Origin: Actinomycetota bacterium
GTDB lineage: Bacteria > Actinomycetota > Acidimicrobiia > Acidimicrobiales > AC-14
Reading direction: 5' to 3'
DNA: 64,000 bases
Assembly (NCBI GenBank): GCA_005888325.1
Contig: VAWU01000014.1
Location: 1 to 64,000 of the forward strand
The notes below the pieces were generated by a model. The model made no database searches. It saw only the letters and a program-made list of their open reading frames with translations, and was not told where the DNA came from. Made by a program: the position numbers and the translations under genes. Shown here piece after piece: positions 1 to 10,079 of the stretch (positions within the stretch are counted from its first letter, which is position 1; each line of letters starts with the position of its first letter).

Positions 1-52
1 CATGGCCGTGTCTCCGAGTCTCTGAGCGGGCGAGAGCCCTTGTTCAAGGGGG

Positions 53-123
53 AGCGGGTGACGGGAATCGAACCCGCGTCGCCAGCTTGGAAGGCTGGAG
101 CTCTACCGTTGAGCTACACCCGC
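53..123 (-). tRNA. tRNA-Gly (anticodon TCC)
   Basis: The complement folds as a 71-nt cloverleaf. The acceptor arms are GCGGGTG and CACCCGC, the D-stem motif is GTAGCTC, the anticodon stem CCAGC/GCTGG frames the loop CTTCCAA (anticodon TCC), and the T-arm contains GGTTCGATTCC. The 3' CCA is not encoded; the genome reads TCCC after the acceptor stem. It lies 30 nt beyond a tRNA-Pro gene on the same strand, divergent from tig. Confidence 0.93.
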
Positions 124-151
124 GTTGGCCGGGCTCGCGCGAGCGACCCGG

Positions 152-226
152 TGGTCGGGGAGGCGGGATTTGAACCCGCGACCGCCTGCCCCCAAAGCAG
201 GTGCGCTACCACTGCGCCACTCCCCG
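152..226 (-). tRNA. tRNA-Pro (anticodon TGG)
   Basis: The complement forms a cloverleaf with acceptor arms CGGGGAG and CTCCCCG, D-arm GCGCAGTGGTAGCGC, anticodon stem CCTGC/GCAGG around the loop TTTGGGG (anticodon TGG), and T-arm GGTTCAAATCC. An encoded CCA follows the discriminator A at positions 152-154, unlike the neighbouring tRNA-Gly. The leading C of the acceptor stem is typical of bacterial tRNA-Pro. Confidence 0.93.
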
Positions 227-446
227 GTCCGGCCCCGGCGAGCGTACATGCCCTCGTGTTTCGCACTCATCGAAGAACCGCGCCATCCGGGGGGATCACC
301 CCTTCTGAGCGTGCCCGTTAGAAGAAGGCGGTGGCGGCCACGGTTCGTGGCGGCTGTGCGCCGGCCGGTGCGACCGGTCGAGGGAGGCGTCTCATACTCT
401 CCGACTGCCCGGTCAACCGCCGTGCCGTCCAGAAACACGCTCCCGG

Positions 447-452
447 TAGAAT
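447..452 (+). promoter_or_regulatory. -10 element (TAGAAT) of tig
   Basis: TAGAAT ends 10 nt before the ATG at 463. No Shine-Dalgarno lies between, so the tig transcript is predicted to be leaderless or nearly so. No good -35 is visible at the standard spacing. Confidence 0.55.
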
Positions 453-462
453 CGGCGATCCG

Positions 463-1857
463 ATGAAGACCACGGTCGAACCGCTCGAAGGAAACAAGGT
501 CAAGCTCTCCGTCGAGGTGGACGAGCGCGAGTTCGACCGGGCTCTCGATGCCGCTTTCCGCAAGATCGCCAACGAGGTCCGCATTCCCGGCTTCCGGCCG
601 GGGAAGGCACCCCGGCGCCTCCTCGAGGCGAGGCTGGGCGCCGAGGCGGCGCGTGCGGAGGCGCTGCGCGACTCGCTGCCGACGTACTACGAGCAGGCGC
701 TCAAGGACCACGACGTCGACGCCATCGCCCCACCCGACATCGACATCACCGCGGGCGAGGAGTCGGGTCCGGTGGCGTTCGACGCGGTCGTCGAGGTCCG
801 GCCCCAGGTCTCGGTGGGCGGCTACAGCGTCCTGAAGGTCACCGTGCCCAGCCCCGAGGTCACCGATGAGGAGATCGACCGTCAGGTCGATCGTCTGCGC
901 GACCAGTTCGGCGAGCTGCAGACGGTCGGTCGGCCGGCGCGCGACGGCGACCACGTCTCGATCGACATCAAGGGCTACCGCCACTCCGAGACCATCCAGG
1001 GGCTCACGGCCGACGACTTCCTCTACGAGGTGGGGAGCGGGTCGGTGGTGCCCGAGCTCGACGAGCAGCTCCGCGGCACCAAGCCCGGCGACATCCTCAA
1101 GTTCAACGCGCCGATCCCCGGCGGCGACGAGGGTGACGACGTCACCATCCAGGTGCTCGTCAAGGAGGTGAAGGAGAAGCTCCTTCCCGACGTCACCGAC
1201 GAGTGGGCGAGCGAGGCCTCCGAGTTCGACACGGTCGACGAGCTGCGCGGCGACATCCGCACGCGCATGTCGACCGTGAAGAAGGTGCAGACGCAGCTGG
1301 CCCTCCGCGAGCAGGTGGTCGATGCGATCGTGCAGCTCGTGGAGGAGGAGATGCCGGAAGCGCTCGTCGGGCACGAGATGGAGCGTCGCCTCCACGACAT
1401 CGTCCACCGGCTGCAGGCGCAGGGCGCCGACCTCGAGCAGTACCTCGAGGCGATGGGGAAGCCGCAGGACGAGTTCATCTCCGAGCTGCGGTCCGGGGCC
1501 GTCGACGCGGTGAAGGCCGACCTGGCGCTGCGGGCCGTGGCCGACGCCGAGGCGGTCGAGGCCGACGATGCCGACCTGGACGCCGAGATCGCCCGCCTCG
1601 CCGAGCGACTGGGCGAGAAGCCCGCCGCCCTGCGCCGCCGCCTCGACCGCGGGGACCAGTTGCCCGCGGTACGCTCGGACATCAGGAAGGGAAAGGCCCT
1701 GGAGTGGCTCGTCGAGCACGTGGAGATCGTCGACGAGGAGGGTCGACCCGTGGATCGGGCGCTGCTCGTGCCACCAAACGCAGAAGCACCGAATCTGGAA
1801 GCACCGAACTCAGAAGCACCGAATTCAGGAACACCGAATTCGGAAACAGAGCAGTAG
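463..1857 (+). CDS. tig: Trigger factor (ribosome-associated chaperone/PPIase)
   Basis: Trigger factor docks at the ribosomal exit tunnel and shields nascent chains. The 464-residue protein has the three family domains in order: an N-terminal ribosome-binding domain with the GFRPGKAP signature near residue 45, a central FKBP-type peptidyl-prolyl isomerase domain (about 150-240), and a helical SurA-like C-terminal chaperone domain. ATG 463 is chosen because the conserved N-terminus MKTTVEPLEGNKVKL begins there; upstream codons do not resemble the family. An odd feature is the acidic tail, about five NxEAP-type pentapeptides encoded by 15-bp DNA repeats. It heads the cluster tig-clpP-clpX; the clpP Shine-Dalgarno overlaps its stop codon. 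Confidence 0.95.
   Translation: MKTTVEPLEGNKVKLSVEVDEREFDRALDAAFRKIANEVRIPGFRPGKAPRRLLEARLGAEAARAEALRDSLPTYYEQALKDHDVDAIAPPDIDITAGEESGPVAFDAVVEVRPQVSVGGYSVLKVTVPSPEVTDEEIDRQVDRLRDQFGELQTVGRPARDGDHVSIDIKGYRHSETIQGLTADDFLYEVGSGSVVPELDEQLRGTKPGDILKFNAPIPGGDEGDDVTIQVLVKEVKEKLLPDVTDEWASEASEFDTVDELRGDIRTRMSTVKKVQTQLALREQVVDAIVQLVEEEMPEALVGHEMERRLHDIVHRLQAQGADLEQYLEAMGKPQDEFISELRSGAVDAVKADLALRAVADAEAVEADDADLDAEIARLAERLGEKPAALRRRLDRGDQLPAVRSDIRKGKALEWLVEHVEIVDEEGRPVDRALLVPPNAEAPNLEAPNSEAPNSGTPNSETEQ
1771..1845 (+). repeat. 15-bp tandem repeat in the tig 3' end
   Basis: Four clear copies of a 15-bp unit (gcaccgaatctggaa and variants; a/gcaccgaaYtc) occupy 1786-1845. A more degenerate fifth copy lies at 1771-1785. 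In frame they encode repeated E-A-P-N-S/L pentapeptides at the trigger factor C-terminus. The GAATTC-containing core is AT-rich relative to the gene body. Confidence 0.8.
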
Positions 1858-1872
1858 GAGATCACGAAGCTG

Positions 1873-2505
1873 ATGCAGCCCGCTCGCAACTATCTGGTGC
1901 CGACGGTCGTCGAGCAGACCAACCGCGGCGAGCGGGCCTTCGACATCTACTCCCGCCTCCTCAAGGAGCGCATCGTCTTCATCGGCACTCCGATCGACGA
2001 CACGGTGGCGAACCTCGTGATGGCGCAGCTGCTGCACCTCGAGTCGGAGGACCCCGACAAAGACATCAGCCTCTACATCAACTCGCCGGGCGGCGAGATC
2101 ACCGGGCTCTTCGCCATCTACGACACGATGCAGTTCATCCGGCCCGACGTGAGCACCTTCTGCATGGGCCAGGCGGCGTCGGCGGCGGCGGTGCTGTTGG
2201 CCGCGGGCACCCGTGGCAAGCGCTTCTCACTCCCACACGTGCGGATCCTGCTGCACCAGCCCTACAGCGGCGCGGGCGGCCAGGCGTCCGACATCGAGAT
2301 CCAGGCGAAGGAGATCCTGCGCATGCGCGAGCTCCTCGACCGGGTGATCGCGCACCACACCGGGCAGTCGATCGAGAAAGTCAGCAAGGACACTGACCGC
2401 GACTTCATCATGAGCGCCGACGAAGCCAAGGACTACGGCATCATCGACGAAGTGATCGTGACCCGCGAGCTGGCGCAGGTGCCCCAGGTCGCGGGCGTGA
2501 GCTAG
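1873..2505 (+). CDS. clpP: ATP-dependent Clp protease proteolytic subunit
   Basis: Serine peptidase that forms the ClpP barrel and degrades proteins fed by ClpX or ClpC. The 210-residue length is normal. The catalytic triad is visible as Ser103 (GQAAS), His128 (LLHQP) and Asp177 (DTDRD), with the family spacing of 25 and 49 residues. The start ATG has a strong Shine-Dalgarno (AGGAG at 1856-1860) overlapping the tig stop, so translation is probably coupled to tig. clpX follows after 21 nt. Actinobacteria often carry two clpP genes; only one is in this window. Confidence 0.96.
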   Translation: MQPARNYLVPTVVEQTNRGERAFDIYSRLLKERIVFIGTPIDDTVANLVMAQLLHLESEDPDKDISLYINSPGGEITGLFAIYDTMQFIRPDVSTFCMGQAASAAAVLLAAGTRGKRFSLPHVRILLHQPYSGAGGQASDIEIQAKEILRMRELLDRVIAHHTGQSIEKVSKDTDRDFIMSADEAKDYGIIDEVIVTRELAQVPQVAGVS

Positions 2506-2526
2506 AGATCCGGGGGATCGAGTCTC

Positions 2527-3801
<1,275 letters not shown>

Positions 3802-3851
3802 CGCTCACGGCGCTCCCTGCGCTCGTGCGCTTCCGCACTTCGCACACTGGT

Positions 3852-3857
3852 TAGGCT
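3852..3857 (+). promoter_or_regulatory. -10 element (TAGGCT)
   Basis: TAGGCT ends 8 nt before the ATG at 3866, predicting a leaderless transcript for the small Ala-rich protein. The same hexamer precedes rplU. Confidence 0.5.
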
Positions 3858-3865
3858 TCCGCGCC

Positions 3866-4324
3866 ATGGGCATGATGGTGAAGGGCGTGGTAATCGGCGG
3901 CGTCGTCGGTGCAGTTGTCGTGGCCGCCAAGTCGATGCAGAGCGACGAGCCGAACGACGTGGTGGCGTCGAAGATGGCTCGAACTGCCGGTGGCGCCGCG
4001 GTGGCGGGGGGCGTGGTCGGGCTCGTCCTCGACCGGCGCGCCCGACGTCGGGCCAAACGGCGCTCCCGGCTGGCCGGGGTGTCCGCCGCGGGCCTGAGGG
4101 ACGCGGCGGTGAAGGCGGCCGAGGCCGCCCGTCCCCACGTCGAGCTGGCCGCGGAGCGGACGCGCGACGCGGCCGTCCGAGCGGCGGTGGCGGCCCGGCC
4201 CCAGCTCGAGCATGCCGCCGGGGTGGCGCGTGGGCAGGCGGAGCGGGTGGCCGAGGCGGCTCGTCCCAGATTGGCCGAGCTCGCCGAGCACCTCGACATG
4301 CCCACCCTCGTGGTGGTCCGGTAG
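3866..4324 (+). CDS. Small Ala-rich protein with Gly-rich membrane segment
   Basis: Family not recognised. The 152-residue protein begins with a Gly/Val-rich hydrophobic stretch (about 6-22, then 42-55) that could form one or two membrane passes. A basic patch (RRARRRAKRRSR) follows, then an Ala-rich helical region with repeated A-A-x-A-R-P-x-L/V units near residues 95, 115 and 135, probably amphipathic or coiled coil. The ATG is favoured by the -10 hexamer just upstream. The end adjoins or overlaps the folC start. Coding character is good (high GC3), but function cannot be stated. Confidence 0.7.
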   Translation: MGMMVKGVVIGGVVGAVVVAAKSMQSDEPNDVVASKMARTAGGAAVAGGVVGLVLDRRARRRAKRRSRLAGVSAAGLRDAAVKAAEAARPHVELAAERTRDAAVRAAVAARPQLEHAAGVARGQAERVAEAARPRLAELAEHLDMPTLVVVR

Positions 4325-5636
4325 CGCGCTGACCGCCGAGCTGGCCGCGTCCCTCGCCTGGCTCGACGCCCACGTCAATCTCGAGGCCGACCCGGCCCCG
4401 AGGGCGGCTTCGATGCGACTCGACCGGATGCGACGCGTGGTCGCGCTGATGGGCGAGCCGCAGCGCGCCTACCCCGTGATCCACATCACGGGCACCAACG
4501 GCAAGGGCTCCACGGCGCGCATGATCACCGCGCTGCTGGCCGCGCGCGGCCTCTCGGTGGGCACGTACACGAGCCCGGACCTCGAGCGCGTCAACGAGCG
4601 CATGGCGTGGAACGACGAGCCCATCGCCGACGAGGAGCTCGCGCAGGCCCTGCAGGCGATCGGACACCTCGAGGCGGGGCTCGACGAGGTGCCGACTCGT
4701 TTCGAGATCCTCACCGCGGCCGCGTTCGGCTGGTTCGCCGACGTCGCGGTCGACGTCGCGGTGTTGGAGGTGGGCCTCGGCGGACGTTGGGACGCGACCA
4801 ACGTCGCCGACGCGCAGGTGGCGGTGGTGACGAACGTCAGCCTCGACCACCAAGAGGTCATCGGGCCGACGCGGGCCGACATCGCGGCAGAGAAGGCGGG
4901 CATCGTGAAACCCGGCAGCACGCTGGTGCTGGGCGAGACCGACCCGCACCTCGTGTCCATCTTTCGGGCCGTCGAGGCGGCGGAGGTGTGGCAGCGCGAC
5001 GAGGACTTCGGCTGCATCCGCAACCAGCTCGCGCTCGGCGGTCGCCTGCTCGAGCTGCGCACCCCCGGCGCGTCCTACGACGAGGTCCTGCTGCCGGTGC
5101 ACGGCGCGCATCAGGGCGACAACGCCGCGATCGCGCTAGCCGCGGCCGAGGCGTTCTTCGGTGCGGCGATCGTGCGCGACGTGATCGACGAGGCGTTTGC
5201 CGCGGTGCGTCTTCCCGGGCGCCTCGAGGTCGTCGGCCGCCAACCGCTGGTCGTGCTCGACGGCGCCCACAATCCTTCGGGGGGACGCGCCCTGGCCGAG
5301 GCCCTCGACGAGGCGTTCGGCGCGTCGGGGCGGGTGCTGGTCGTCGGCCTGCTCCGGGGGCGCGACCCCACCGAGATGCTCGTGGCGCTCGACGCCGAGC
5401 GGGCTCGCCTGGTCGTGGCCTGCCCGCCCCCGTCGCCGCGTGCCCTCCCCCCCGAGGAGCTGGCGGCCGCCGCGCACGGCCTCGGCATCGCCGCCGAGGT
5501 CGCGGAGTCGGTCGAGGCGGCGGTGGCGCGCGCGCGCAAGGTGGCCGAACCGGCTGAAATGGTCCTGATCACCGGCTCGCTGTACGTCGTGGGCACGGCC
5601 CGCGCCGCGCTGCGCGGCGCACCCACCGTGCACTGA
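4212..5636 (+). CDS. folC: Folylpolyglutamate synthase / dihydrofolate synthase
   Basis: Mur-ligase-like ATPase that adds glutamate to dihydropteroate and/or folates. Family motifs are clear: P-loop ITGTNGKGST, the VLEVGLGGRWDATN block, LDHQEVIGP with AEKAGIVKPG, HGAHQGDNAA, and LDGAHNPSGG in the C-terminal domain. The start is uncertain. ATG 4212 and GTG 4230 are the only standard starts near the front, but the first 39 residues do not look like FolC. Family-like sequence (LAWLDAHVNLEADP) begins only after a CTG at 4329, right behind the preceding gene's stop, so initiation near 4329 is possible. mreB follows on the same strand. Confidence 0.92.
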   Translation: MPPGWRVGRRSGWPRRLVPDWPSSPSTSTCPPSWWSGSALTAELAASLAWLDAHVNLEADPAPRAASMRLDRMRRVVALMGEPQRAYPVIHITGTNGKGSTARMITALLAARGLSVGTYTSPDLERVNERMAWNDEPIADEELAQALQAIGHLEAGLDEVPTRFEILTAAAFGWFADVAVDVAVLEVGLGGRWDATNVADAQVAVVTNVSLDHQEVIGPTRADIAAEKAGIVKPGSTLVLGETDPHLVSIFRAVEAAEVWQRDEDFGCIRNQLALGGRLLELRTPGASYDEVLLPVHGAHQGDNAAIALAAAEAFFGAAIVRDVIDEAFAAVRLPGRLEVVGRQPLVVLDGAHNPSGGRALAEALDEAFGASGRVLVVGLLRGRDPTEMLVALDAERARLVVACPPPSPRALPPEELAAAAHGLGIAAEVAESVEAAVARARKVAEPAEMVLITGSLYVVGTARAALRGAPTVH

Positions 5637-5690
5637 GCCGCGCGCTCCCCGCGATCGCGGCACCTCCGGGGCGAGCAGCCGGGCCCCGGC

Positions 5691-5719
5691 TTGTCCACAA
5701 CGTCGGACTCTCGTAGCCT
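5691..5719 (+). promoter_or_regulatory. mreB promoter (TTGTCC-17-TAGCCT)
   Basis: A -35-like TTGTCC (5691-5696), a 17-bp spacer and a -10-like TAGCCT (5714-5719) lie 43 nt before the mreB ATG. This is one of the few promoters here with both hexamers at ideal spacing. The leader contains GCGGAGGT, a likely ribosome-binding site. Confidence 0.6.
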
Positions 5720-5762
5720 TGCCCGGACCCTCCCCCCGCAGTGCGCGGAGGTCCCCTCGCGA

Positions 5763-6800
5763 ATGGCCGACAACCTCTTCTCATCGTTCCTGGGCCGTGA
5801 CATGGCGGTCGACCTCGGCACGGCGAACACACTCGTCTACGTCCGCGGGCGCGGCATCGTGCTGAACGAGCCGTCCGTGGTCGCGGTCAACGTGCGCGAC
5901 GGTCGTCCGCTCGCGGTCGGCATCGAGGCCAAGCGCATGATCGGCCGCACGCCGAGCCACATCCAGGCGATCCGCCCGTTGAAGGACGGCGTGATCGCCG
6001 ACTTCGAGATCACCGAGAAGATGCTCCGCTACTTCATCCAGCGCGTGCACCAGCGGCGCTGGGCGAAGCCCCGCATGGTGATCTGCGTGCCGTCAGGTGT
6101 CACCGGCGTGGAGAAGCGCGCGGTGCAGGAGGCCGCCGAGTACGCAGGGGCGCGCAAGACCCCCTTCATCATCGAGGAGCCGATGGCCGCGGCCATCGGC
6201 GCCGGCCTTCCCGTGCACGAGCCGACGGGCAACATGGTGGTCGACATCGGCGGCGGCACCACCGAGGTCGCAGTGATCTCGCTGGGGGGCATCGTCACCA
6301 GCCAGTCGATCCGCATCGGCGGCGACGAGCTCGACGAGGCCATCATCCAGCACATCAAGAAGGAGTACAGCCTCGCGCTCGGCGAGCGGACGTCAGAGGA
6401 GATCAAGATCGCGCTGGGCTCGGCGTGCCCGCTCGAGACCGAGCTGCACGCGGAGATCCGCGGTCGCGACCTGCTCACCGGGCTGCCCAAGACGATCGTG
6501 ACGTCCACCGAGGAGATCCGCTACGCGATCGAGGAGCCGGTCTCGTCGATCGTCGACGCGGTCAAGGTCACCCTCGACAAGACGCCTCCCGAGCTCGCGG
6601 CCGACATCATGGAGGAGGGCATCGTGCTCACCGGTGGCGGGGCGCTCCTCCACGGCCTCGACGCCCGACTGTCGGCCGAGACGGGCATGCCGATCGTGAT
6701 CGCCAAGAACCCGCTGCACTCGGTGGTGATCGGGTCGGGGCAGTGTCTCGAGGAGTTCGACGTGCTGAGACAGGTCCTGATCTCCGCCCACGAGCGGTAA
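5763..6800 (+). CDS. mreB: Rod shape-determining protein MreB
   Basis: Bacterial actin homologue that guides lateral wall synthesis. The 345-residue protein has actin-fold ATP-binding motifs: phosphate-1 DLGTANT (residues 17-23), phosphate-2 [10 protein letters not shown], and an adenosine motif around [14 protein letters not shown] 5763 is chosen because [19 protein letters not shown] matches the family N-terminus and gives standard length. It is the first gene of mreB-mreC-mreD-mrdA-rodA, which predicts a rod-shaped cell with MreB-directed elongation, unlike polar-growing actinobacteria that have lost mreB. Confidence 0.97.
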   Translation: MADNLFSSFLGRDMAVDLGTANTLVYVRGRGIVLNEPSVVAVNVRDGRPLAVGIEAKRMIGRTPSHIQAIRPLKDGVIADFEITEKMLRYFIQRVHQRRWAKPRMVICVPSGVTGVEKRAVQEAAEYAGARKTPFIIEEPMAAAIGAGLPVHEPTGNMVVDIGGGTTEVAVISLGGIVTSQSIRIGGDELDEAIIQHIKKEYSLALGERTSEEIKIALGSACPLETELHAEIRGRDLLTGLPKTIVTSTEEIRYAIEEPVSSIVDAVKVTLDKTPPELAADIMEEGIVLTGGGALLHGLDARLSAETGMPIVIAKNPLHSVVIGSGQCLEEFDVLRQVLISAHER

Positions 6801-6818
6801 CGCGGCGGCCGCCGGGTC

Positions 6819-7649
6819 GTGGCCGTGTACCGGCGCTCCCGCCGTCATCGCTTCCTGCTCGTCCTTCTCCTCCTCACGTCGGTGACGGTCATCACGCTCG
6901 ACCAGCGCGGGCAGGGATCCGACGTGCTCGAGTCGGCCCGGTCCACCGCGCGCGATGCGTTCGGGTCGGTCGAGGACGCGACCAGCGACACCTTCTCACC
7001 GGTCGGCGACTTCTTCAGCGGCGTGTTCGACTACGGCGACCTCAAGGCCGAGAACCGCCGGCTGCGCGCCCAGCTCGACCAGGTGCGATCGAAGGACGTG
7101 CTCGCGGCGGAGACCGACCGTGAGCTGCGAACGGTGAAGGCGAACGAGCACCTCGAGTTCGCGGCGCAGATCCCCGCGGTCGCGGCCCAGGTGGTCACGA
7201 CGTCGCCGTCCAACTTTCAGCTCGCGGTGGAGATCGACGTGGGATCGGCCAAGGGCGTCGCGGTCGGCATGCCCGTGGTGACCGGCGCCGGATTGGTGGG
7301 CAAGGTGATCCGGGTGTCGTCGAAGCGGGCCACCGTGCTGCTCGTCACCGATCGCGACTTCAACGTCGGCGTGCGGCTCACCAACTCGCAGGACACCGGC
7401 GCGGCGAAGGGCAACGGCCCGGGCAAGCCGCTCACCATCGACCTCCTCTACAACTCGACGGTGATCAAGAGCAACGAGGTGGTCGTCACGAGCGGTCTGC
7501 AGGGAGCGGTCTTCCCGGGAGCCATCCCCGTGGGTCGGGTGCGCACTGCGAAAGCGGTTCCCAGCTCGCTGCAGCAGGACGTCACCATGGAGCCGATCGT
7601 CGACCTCCAGCGCCTGTCGTACGTCAAGGTCCTGAAGTGGACGCCGTGA
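6819..7649 (+). CDS. mreC: Rod shape-determining protein MreC
   Basis: Periplasm-facing scaffold of the elongasome. The 276-residue protein has one N-terminal membrane segment (RFLLVLLLLTSVTVI), a coiled coil around DLKAENRRLRAQLDQV, and the two beta-domains of MreC with blocks such as VTTSPSNFQ and GMPVVTGAGLVGKV. The GTG start lies 18 nt after the mreB stop. It should bridge MreB with MreD, RodA and PBP2 encoded downstream. Confidence 0.94.
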   Translation: MAVYRRSRRHRFLLVLLLLTSVTVITLDQRGQGSDVLESARSTARDAFGSVEDATSDTFSPVGDFFSGVFDYGDLKAENRRLRAQLDQVRSKDVLAAETDRELRTVKANEHLEFAAQIPAVAAQVVTTSPSNFQLAVEIDVGSAKGVAVGMPVVTGAGLVGKVIRVSSKRATVLLVTDRDFNVGVRLTNSQDTGAAKGNGPGKPLTIDLLYNSTVIKSNEVVVTSGLQGAVFPGAIPVGRVRTAKAVPSSLQQDVTMEPIVDLQRLSYVKVLKWTP

Positions 7650-7675
7650 TGAGCGAGCACCGATGAGCGAGGACC
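7648..7675 (+). repeat. Direct 14-bp duplication between mreC and mreD
   Basis: gatgagcgagcacc (7648-7661) is followed at once by gatgagcgaggacc (7662-7675), one mismatch. The first copy overlaps the mreC stop codon. The second carries the GAGGA that can serve as ribosome-binding site for the mreD GTG at 7677. It looks like a local duplication of the intercistronic junction. Confidence 0.7.
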
Positions 7676-7676
7676 A

Positions 7677-8192
7677 GTGAGAGACCTGATCGGGCCCCGG
7701 TTCAAGGTGCCCGTGCTCGTGCTGATCGCGCTCGTGGTGCACGCCCAGCTGCTGCCCGATGTGCGGGTGCGCGGCGTGCACCCCGACCTCATGCTGCTCG
7801 TCGCCGTGGCCGGGGGCATCGTGGCGGGGCCGAGCGTGGGAGCGGTCCTCGGGTTCTCGGTCGGCCTCCTCACGGATCTGCTCTTCCTCGAGACACCGCT
7901 GGGGCTGTCGGCGATGGTGTTCTGCCTCGTCGGGTACGGCGTCGGGCTGCTCCAGGCCGGCGTGCTGCGCTCGTCGTGGTGGCTCCCGGTCGTCACTGCG
8001 CTCGTCGCCTGCGCGGCCGGCGAGGTGCTGTTCGCGCTCGTCGGGGCGCTGTTCGGCGAGCGGCAGCTCGTGACCGGTCGCCTGCCCCTGGTCGCAGGGG
8101 TGGTCGGGTTGCTCGACGCGGTCCTCGCCGTCGTGGTCGTGCCCCTGGTGCGTGGTGCGTTCCGGAACCCGCACGCCCGGGCCTACGCCTGA
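7677..8192 (+). CDS. mreD: Rod shape-determining protein MreD
   Basis: Small integral membrane component of the elongasome, 171 residues with about five hydrophobic segments (for example VPVLVLIALVVHAQLL, LLVAVAGGIVAGPS, VVTALVACAAGEVLF). The sequence VHPDLMLLVAVAGGIVAG is typical of MreD. The GTG start is preceded by GAGGA. Its TGA overlaps the mrdA ATG by one base, consistent with translational coupling. Confidence 0.93.
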   Translation: MRDLIGPRFKVPVLVLIALVVHAQLLPDVRVRGVHPDLMLLVAVAGGIVAGPSVGAVLGFSVGLLTDLLFLETPLGLSAMVFCLVGYGVGLLQAGVLRSSWWLPVVTALVACAAGEVLFALVGALFGERQLVTGRLPLVAGVVGLLDAVLAVVVVPLVRGAFRNPHARAYA

Positions 8193-10078
8193 TGCGCGAG
8201 CCCGTGAGCCCCGATTCGTCGCGCCTGCGCCTGGGTGTGCTCGGTGTCGTCGTGCTGTCGCTCTTCTCCGCCCTGCTCGTGCGCCTCTGGTACCTGCAGG
8301 TGATGGCGTCGGACCAGTACCAGGCCGTGTCGACGAACAGCGTGCGGCTGGTCACGACCGAGGCGCCGCGCGGGCGCATCCTCGACCGCAACGGGGTCGA
8401 GCTGGTCCGCAACCGCATCTCCGACGTCATCACGGTCGACCGCAACGACCTGCCCATGCGCCCGGACGTGAAGTCGCGCCTCGCCTTCATCCTGGGCATC
8501 TCGAGCGACGAGCTCCAGCGCCGCATCGAGAGCAAGCGCTACAGCGTCTACAAGCCGGTGCCGATCGCCCGCGACGTCCCCAAGGAGAAGTTGATTTACG
8601 TGCGCGAGCACGCGTCGGAGTTCCCGGGCGTCGCGAACACCCGTTTGACCGAGCGCGAGTACACGCAGGGTGAGCTGGCGGCCCACGTCCTCGGGTACAC
8701 CGGCGAGATCAACTCCGACGAGCTGGCCGCGCGCAAGCGGCTGCGACGGGGCTACAAGCCGGGTGACACCATCGGCAAGACCGGCGTCGAGCTGAGCTTC
8801 GAGAACGACCTGCGCGGACAGCCCGGCATCGAAGAGCTCGAGGTCGATGCCGCGGGACGGGTGCTGCGCACGCTCAACTCGCGACCGCCGGTGCCCGGCC
8901 ACGACGTGAGGCTCACCATCGACATCAACGTGCAGCGGATGGTCGAGACCGCGCTGGCCGAGGGTCTCGCGGCTGCTCGCCAGGGTCAGGACCGACAGTA
9001 CAAGAAGCACTTCCTCGCCCCTGCCGGCGCCGCCGTCGTGCTCGACCCGCGCGACGGCTCGGTGCTGGCCATGGCGTCGAACCCGACGTACGACCCGTCC
9101 ATCTACGTCGATGGCGCGGTCGCGGAGTTCAAGCGCCTGCAGGACCCCGCCCTGCACGCTCCCCTGAACGACCGCGCGACCGAGGGGCTCTACGCGCCCG
9201 GGTCGACGTTCAAGCTCGTCACGTCGATCGCGGCGCTGAGCAAGGGCCTCATCTCCCCGAACACCACCGTCGACGACAAGGGCTCCATCAAGATCGGCAA
9301 CCAGATCTTCAGGAACGCCGGCTCCGCGCCGCACGGCCGGGTGCGGCTCGACCGGGCGCTGACGGTGTCGAGCGACGTCTACTTCTACTCGCTGGGTGAG
9401 AAGTTCTGGAACGCGCGAGGGCGCTACGGCGAGACGGCCATCCAGGACACGGCGCACGATCTCGGGCTCGGCGAGGGCATCGGACGCGTGCCCGATCCCG
9501 AGATCCGCAAGCGCCTGCACGACTCGAACCCGAAGGCCTTCCCGAACGGTGGCTGGTTTCCCGGCGACAACGCCAACCTCGCCATCGGTCAGGGCGAGAT
9601 GGCGATCACCCCGCTGCAGCTGGGCAACGCCTACGCCACGTTCGCCAACGGCGGCACGCTCTGGGCGCCGCGGCTGGGCACCGAGATCATCGACGCCGAC
9701 GGCACGAAGGTGCGCGACGTGGCGCCACGCGCGATCCGGCACCTCGACCTCCCGCCGACCCTGCGGAACCCGATCCTCGCCGGTCTCATGGGGGCGGTGA
9801 GCGACCCGAAGGGCACTGCGCACGGCGCGTTCATCGGCTTCCCGTACGACCGCATGCCGCTTGCCGGCAAGACGGGCACCGCCGAGGTGACCAACAAGCA
9901 GGACACCGCGCTCTTCACCGCGTTCGGCCCGGCCACCAATCCCCAGTTCGAGGTGACCGTGCTCCTCGAGGAGGCGGGCTTCGGCGCCGACGCAGCTGCG
10001 CCGGTCGTCCGCCGCATCTGCGACGGTCTCATCGGCGAGCCGCTCAAGCCGATCGCCCGCGCCGGGGGAGCGGACTGA
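8192..10078 (+). CDS. mrdA: Penicillin-binding protein 2 (elongation transpeptidase)
   Basis: Class B PBP that cross-links lateral wall peptidoglycan in partnership with RodA. The 628-residue protein has an N-terminal membrane anchor (VLGVVVLSLFSALLVRL), a dimerisation domain (EAPRGRILDRNG), and a transpeptidase domain with catalytic Ser338 in PGSTFK, SSD as the SxN/D motif, and KTGT at 560-563. ATG 8192 is chosen because it overlaps the mreD stop and gives the typical short cytoplasmic tail. rodA starts 2 nt after its stop. Confidence 0.96.
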   Translation: MREPVSPDSSRLRLGVLGVVVLSLFSALLVRLWYLQVMASDQYQAVSTNSVRLVTTEAPRGRILDRNGVELVRNRISDVITVDRNDLPMRPDVKSRLAFILGISSDELQRRIESKRYSVYKPVPIARDVPKEKLIYVREHASEFPGVANTRLTEREYTQGELAAHVLGYTGEINSDELAARKRLRRGYKPGDTIGKTGVELSFENDLRGQPGIEELEVDAAGRVLRTLNSRPPVPGHDVRLTIDINVQRMVETALAEGLAAARQGQDRQYKKHFLAPAGAAVVLDPRDGSVLAMASNPTYDPSIYVDGAVAEFKRLQDPALHAPLNDRATEGLYAPGSTFKLVTSIAALSKGLISPNTTVDDKGSIKIGNQIFRNAGSAPHGRVRLDRALTVSSDVYFYSLGEKFWNARGRYGETAIQDTAHDLGLGEGIGRVPDPEIRKRLHDSNPKAFPNGGWFPGDNANLAIGQGEMAITPLQLGNAYATFANGGTLWAPRLGTEIIDADGTKVRDVAPRAIRHLDLPPTLRNPILAGLMGAVSDPKGTAHGAFIGFPYDRMPLAGKTGTAEVTNKQDTALFTAFGPATNPQFEVTVLLEEAGFGADAAAPVVRRICDGLIGEPLKPIARAGGAD

Positions 10079-10079
10079 G

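Noticed and set aside
51-123. tRNA-Gly as a pseudo-tRNA because CCA is absent
   Set aside because: All stems pair and the loops are normal; many bacterial tRNAs gain CCA enzymatically.
103-1719. Minus-strand open frame over tig and the tRNAs
   Set aside because: Runs through two tRNA genes and opposite the trigger factor; composition is that of an antisense frame.
5649-5660. Palindrome CCGCGATCGCGG after folC as a terminator
   Set aside because: No U-tract and the hairpin loop would be minimal; such GATCGC palindromes are common by chance in this base composition.
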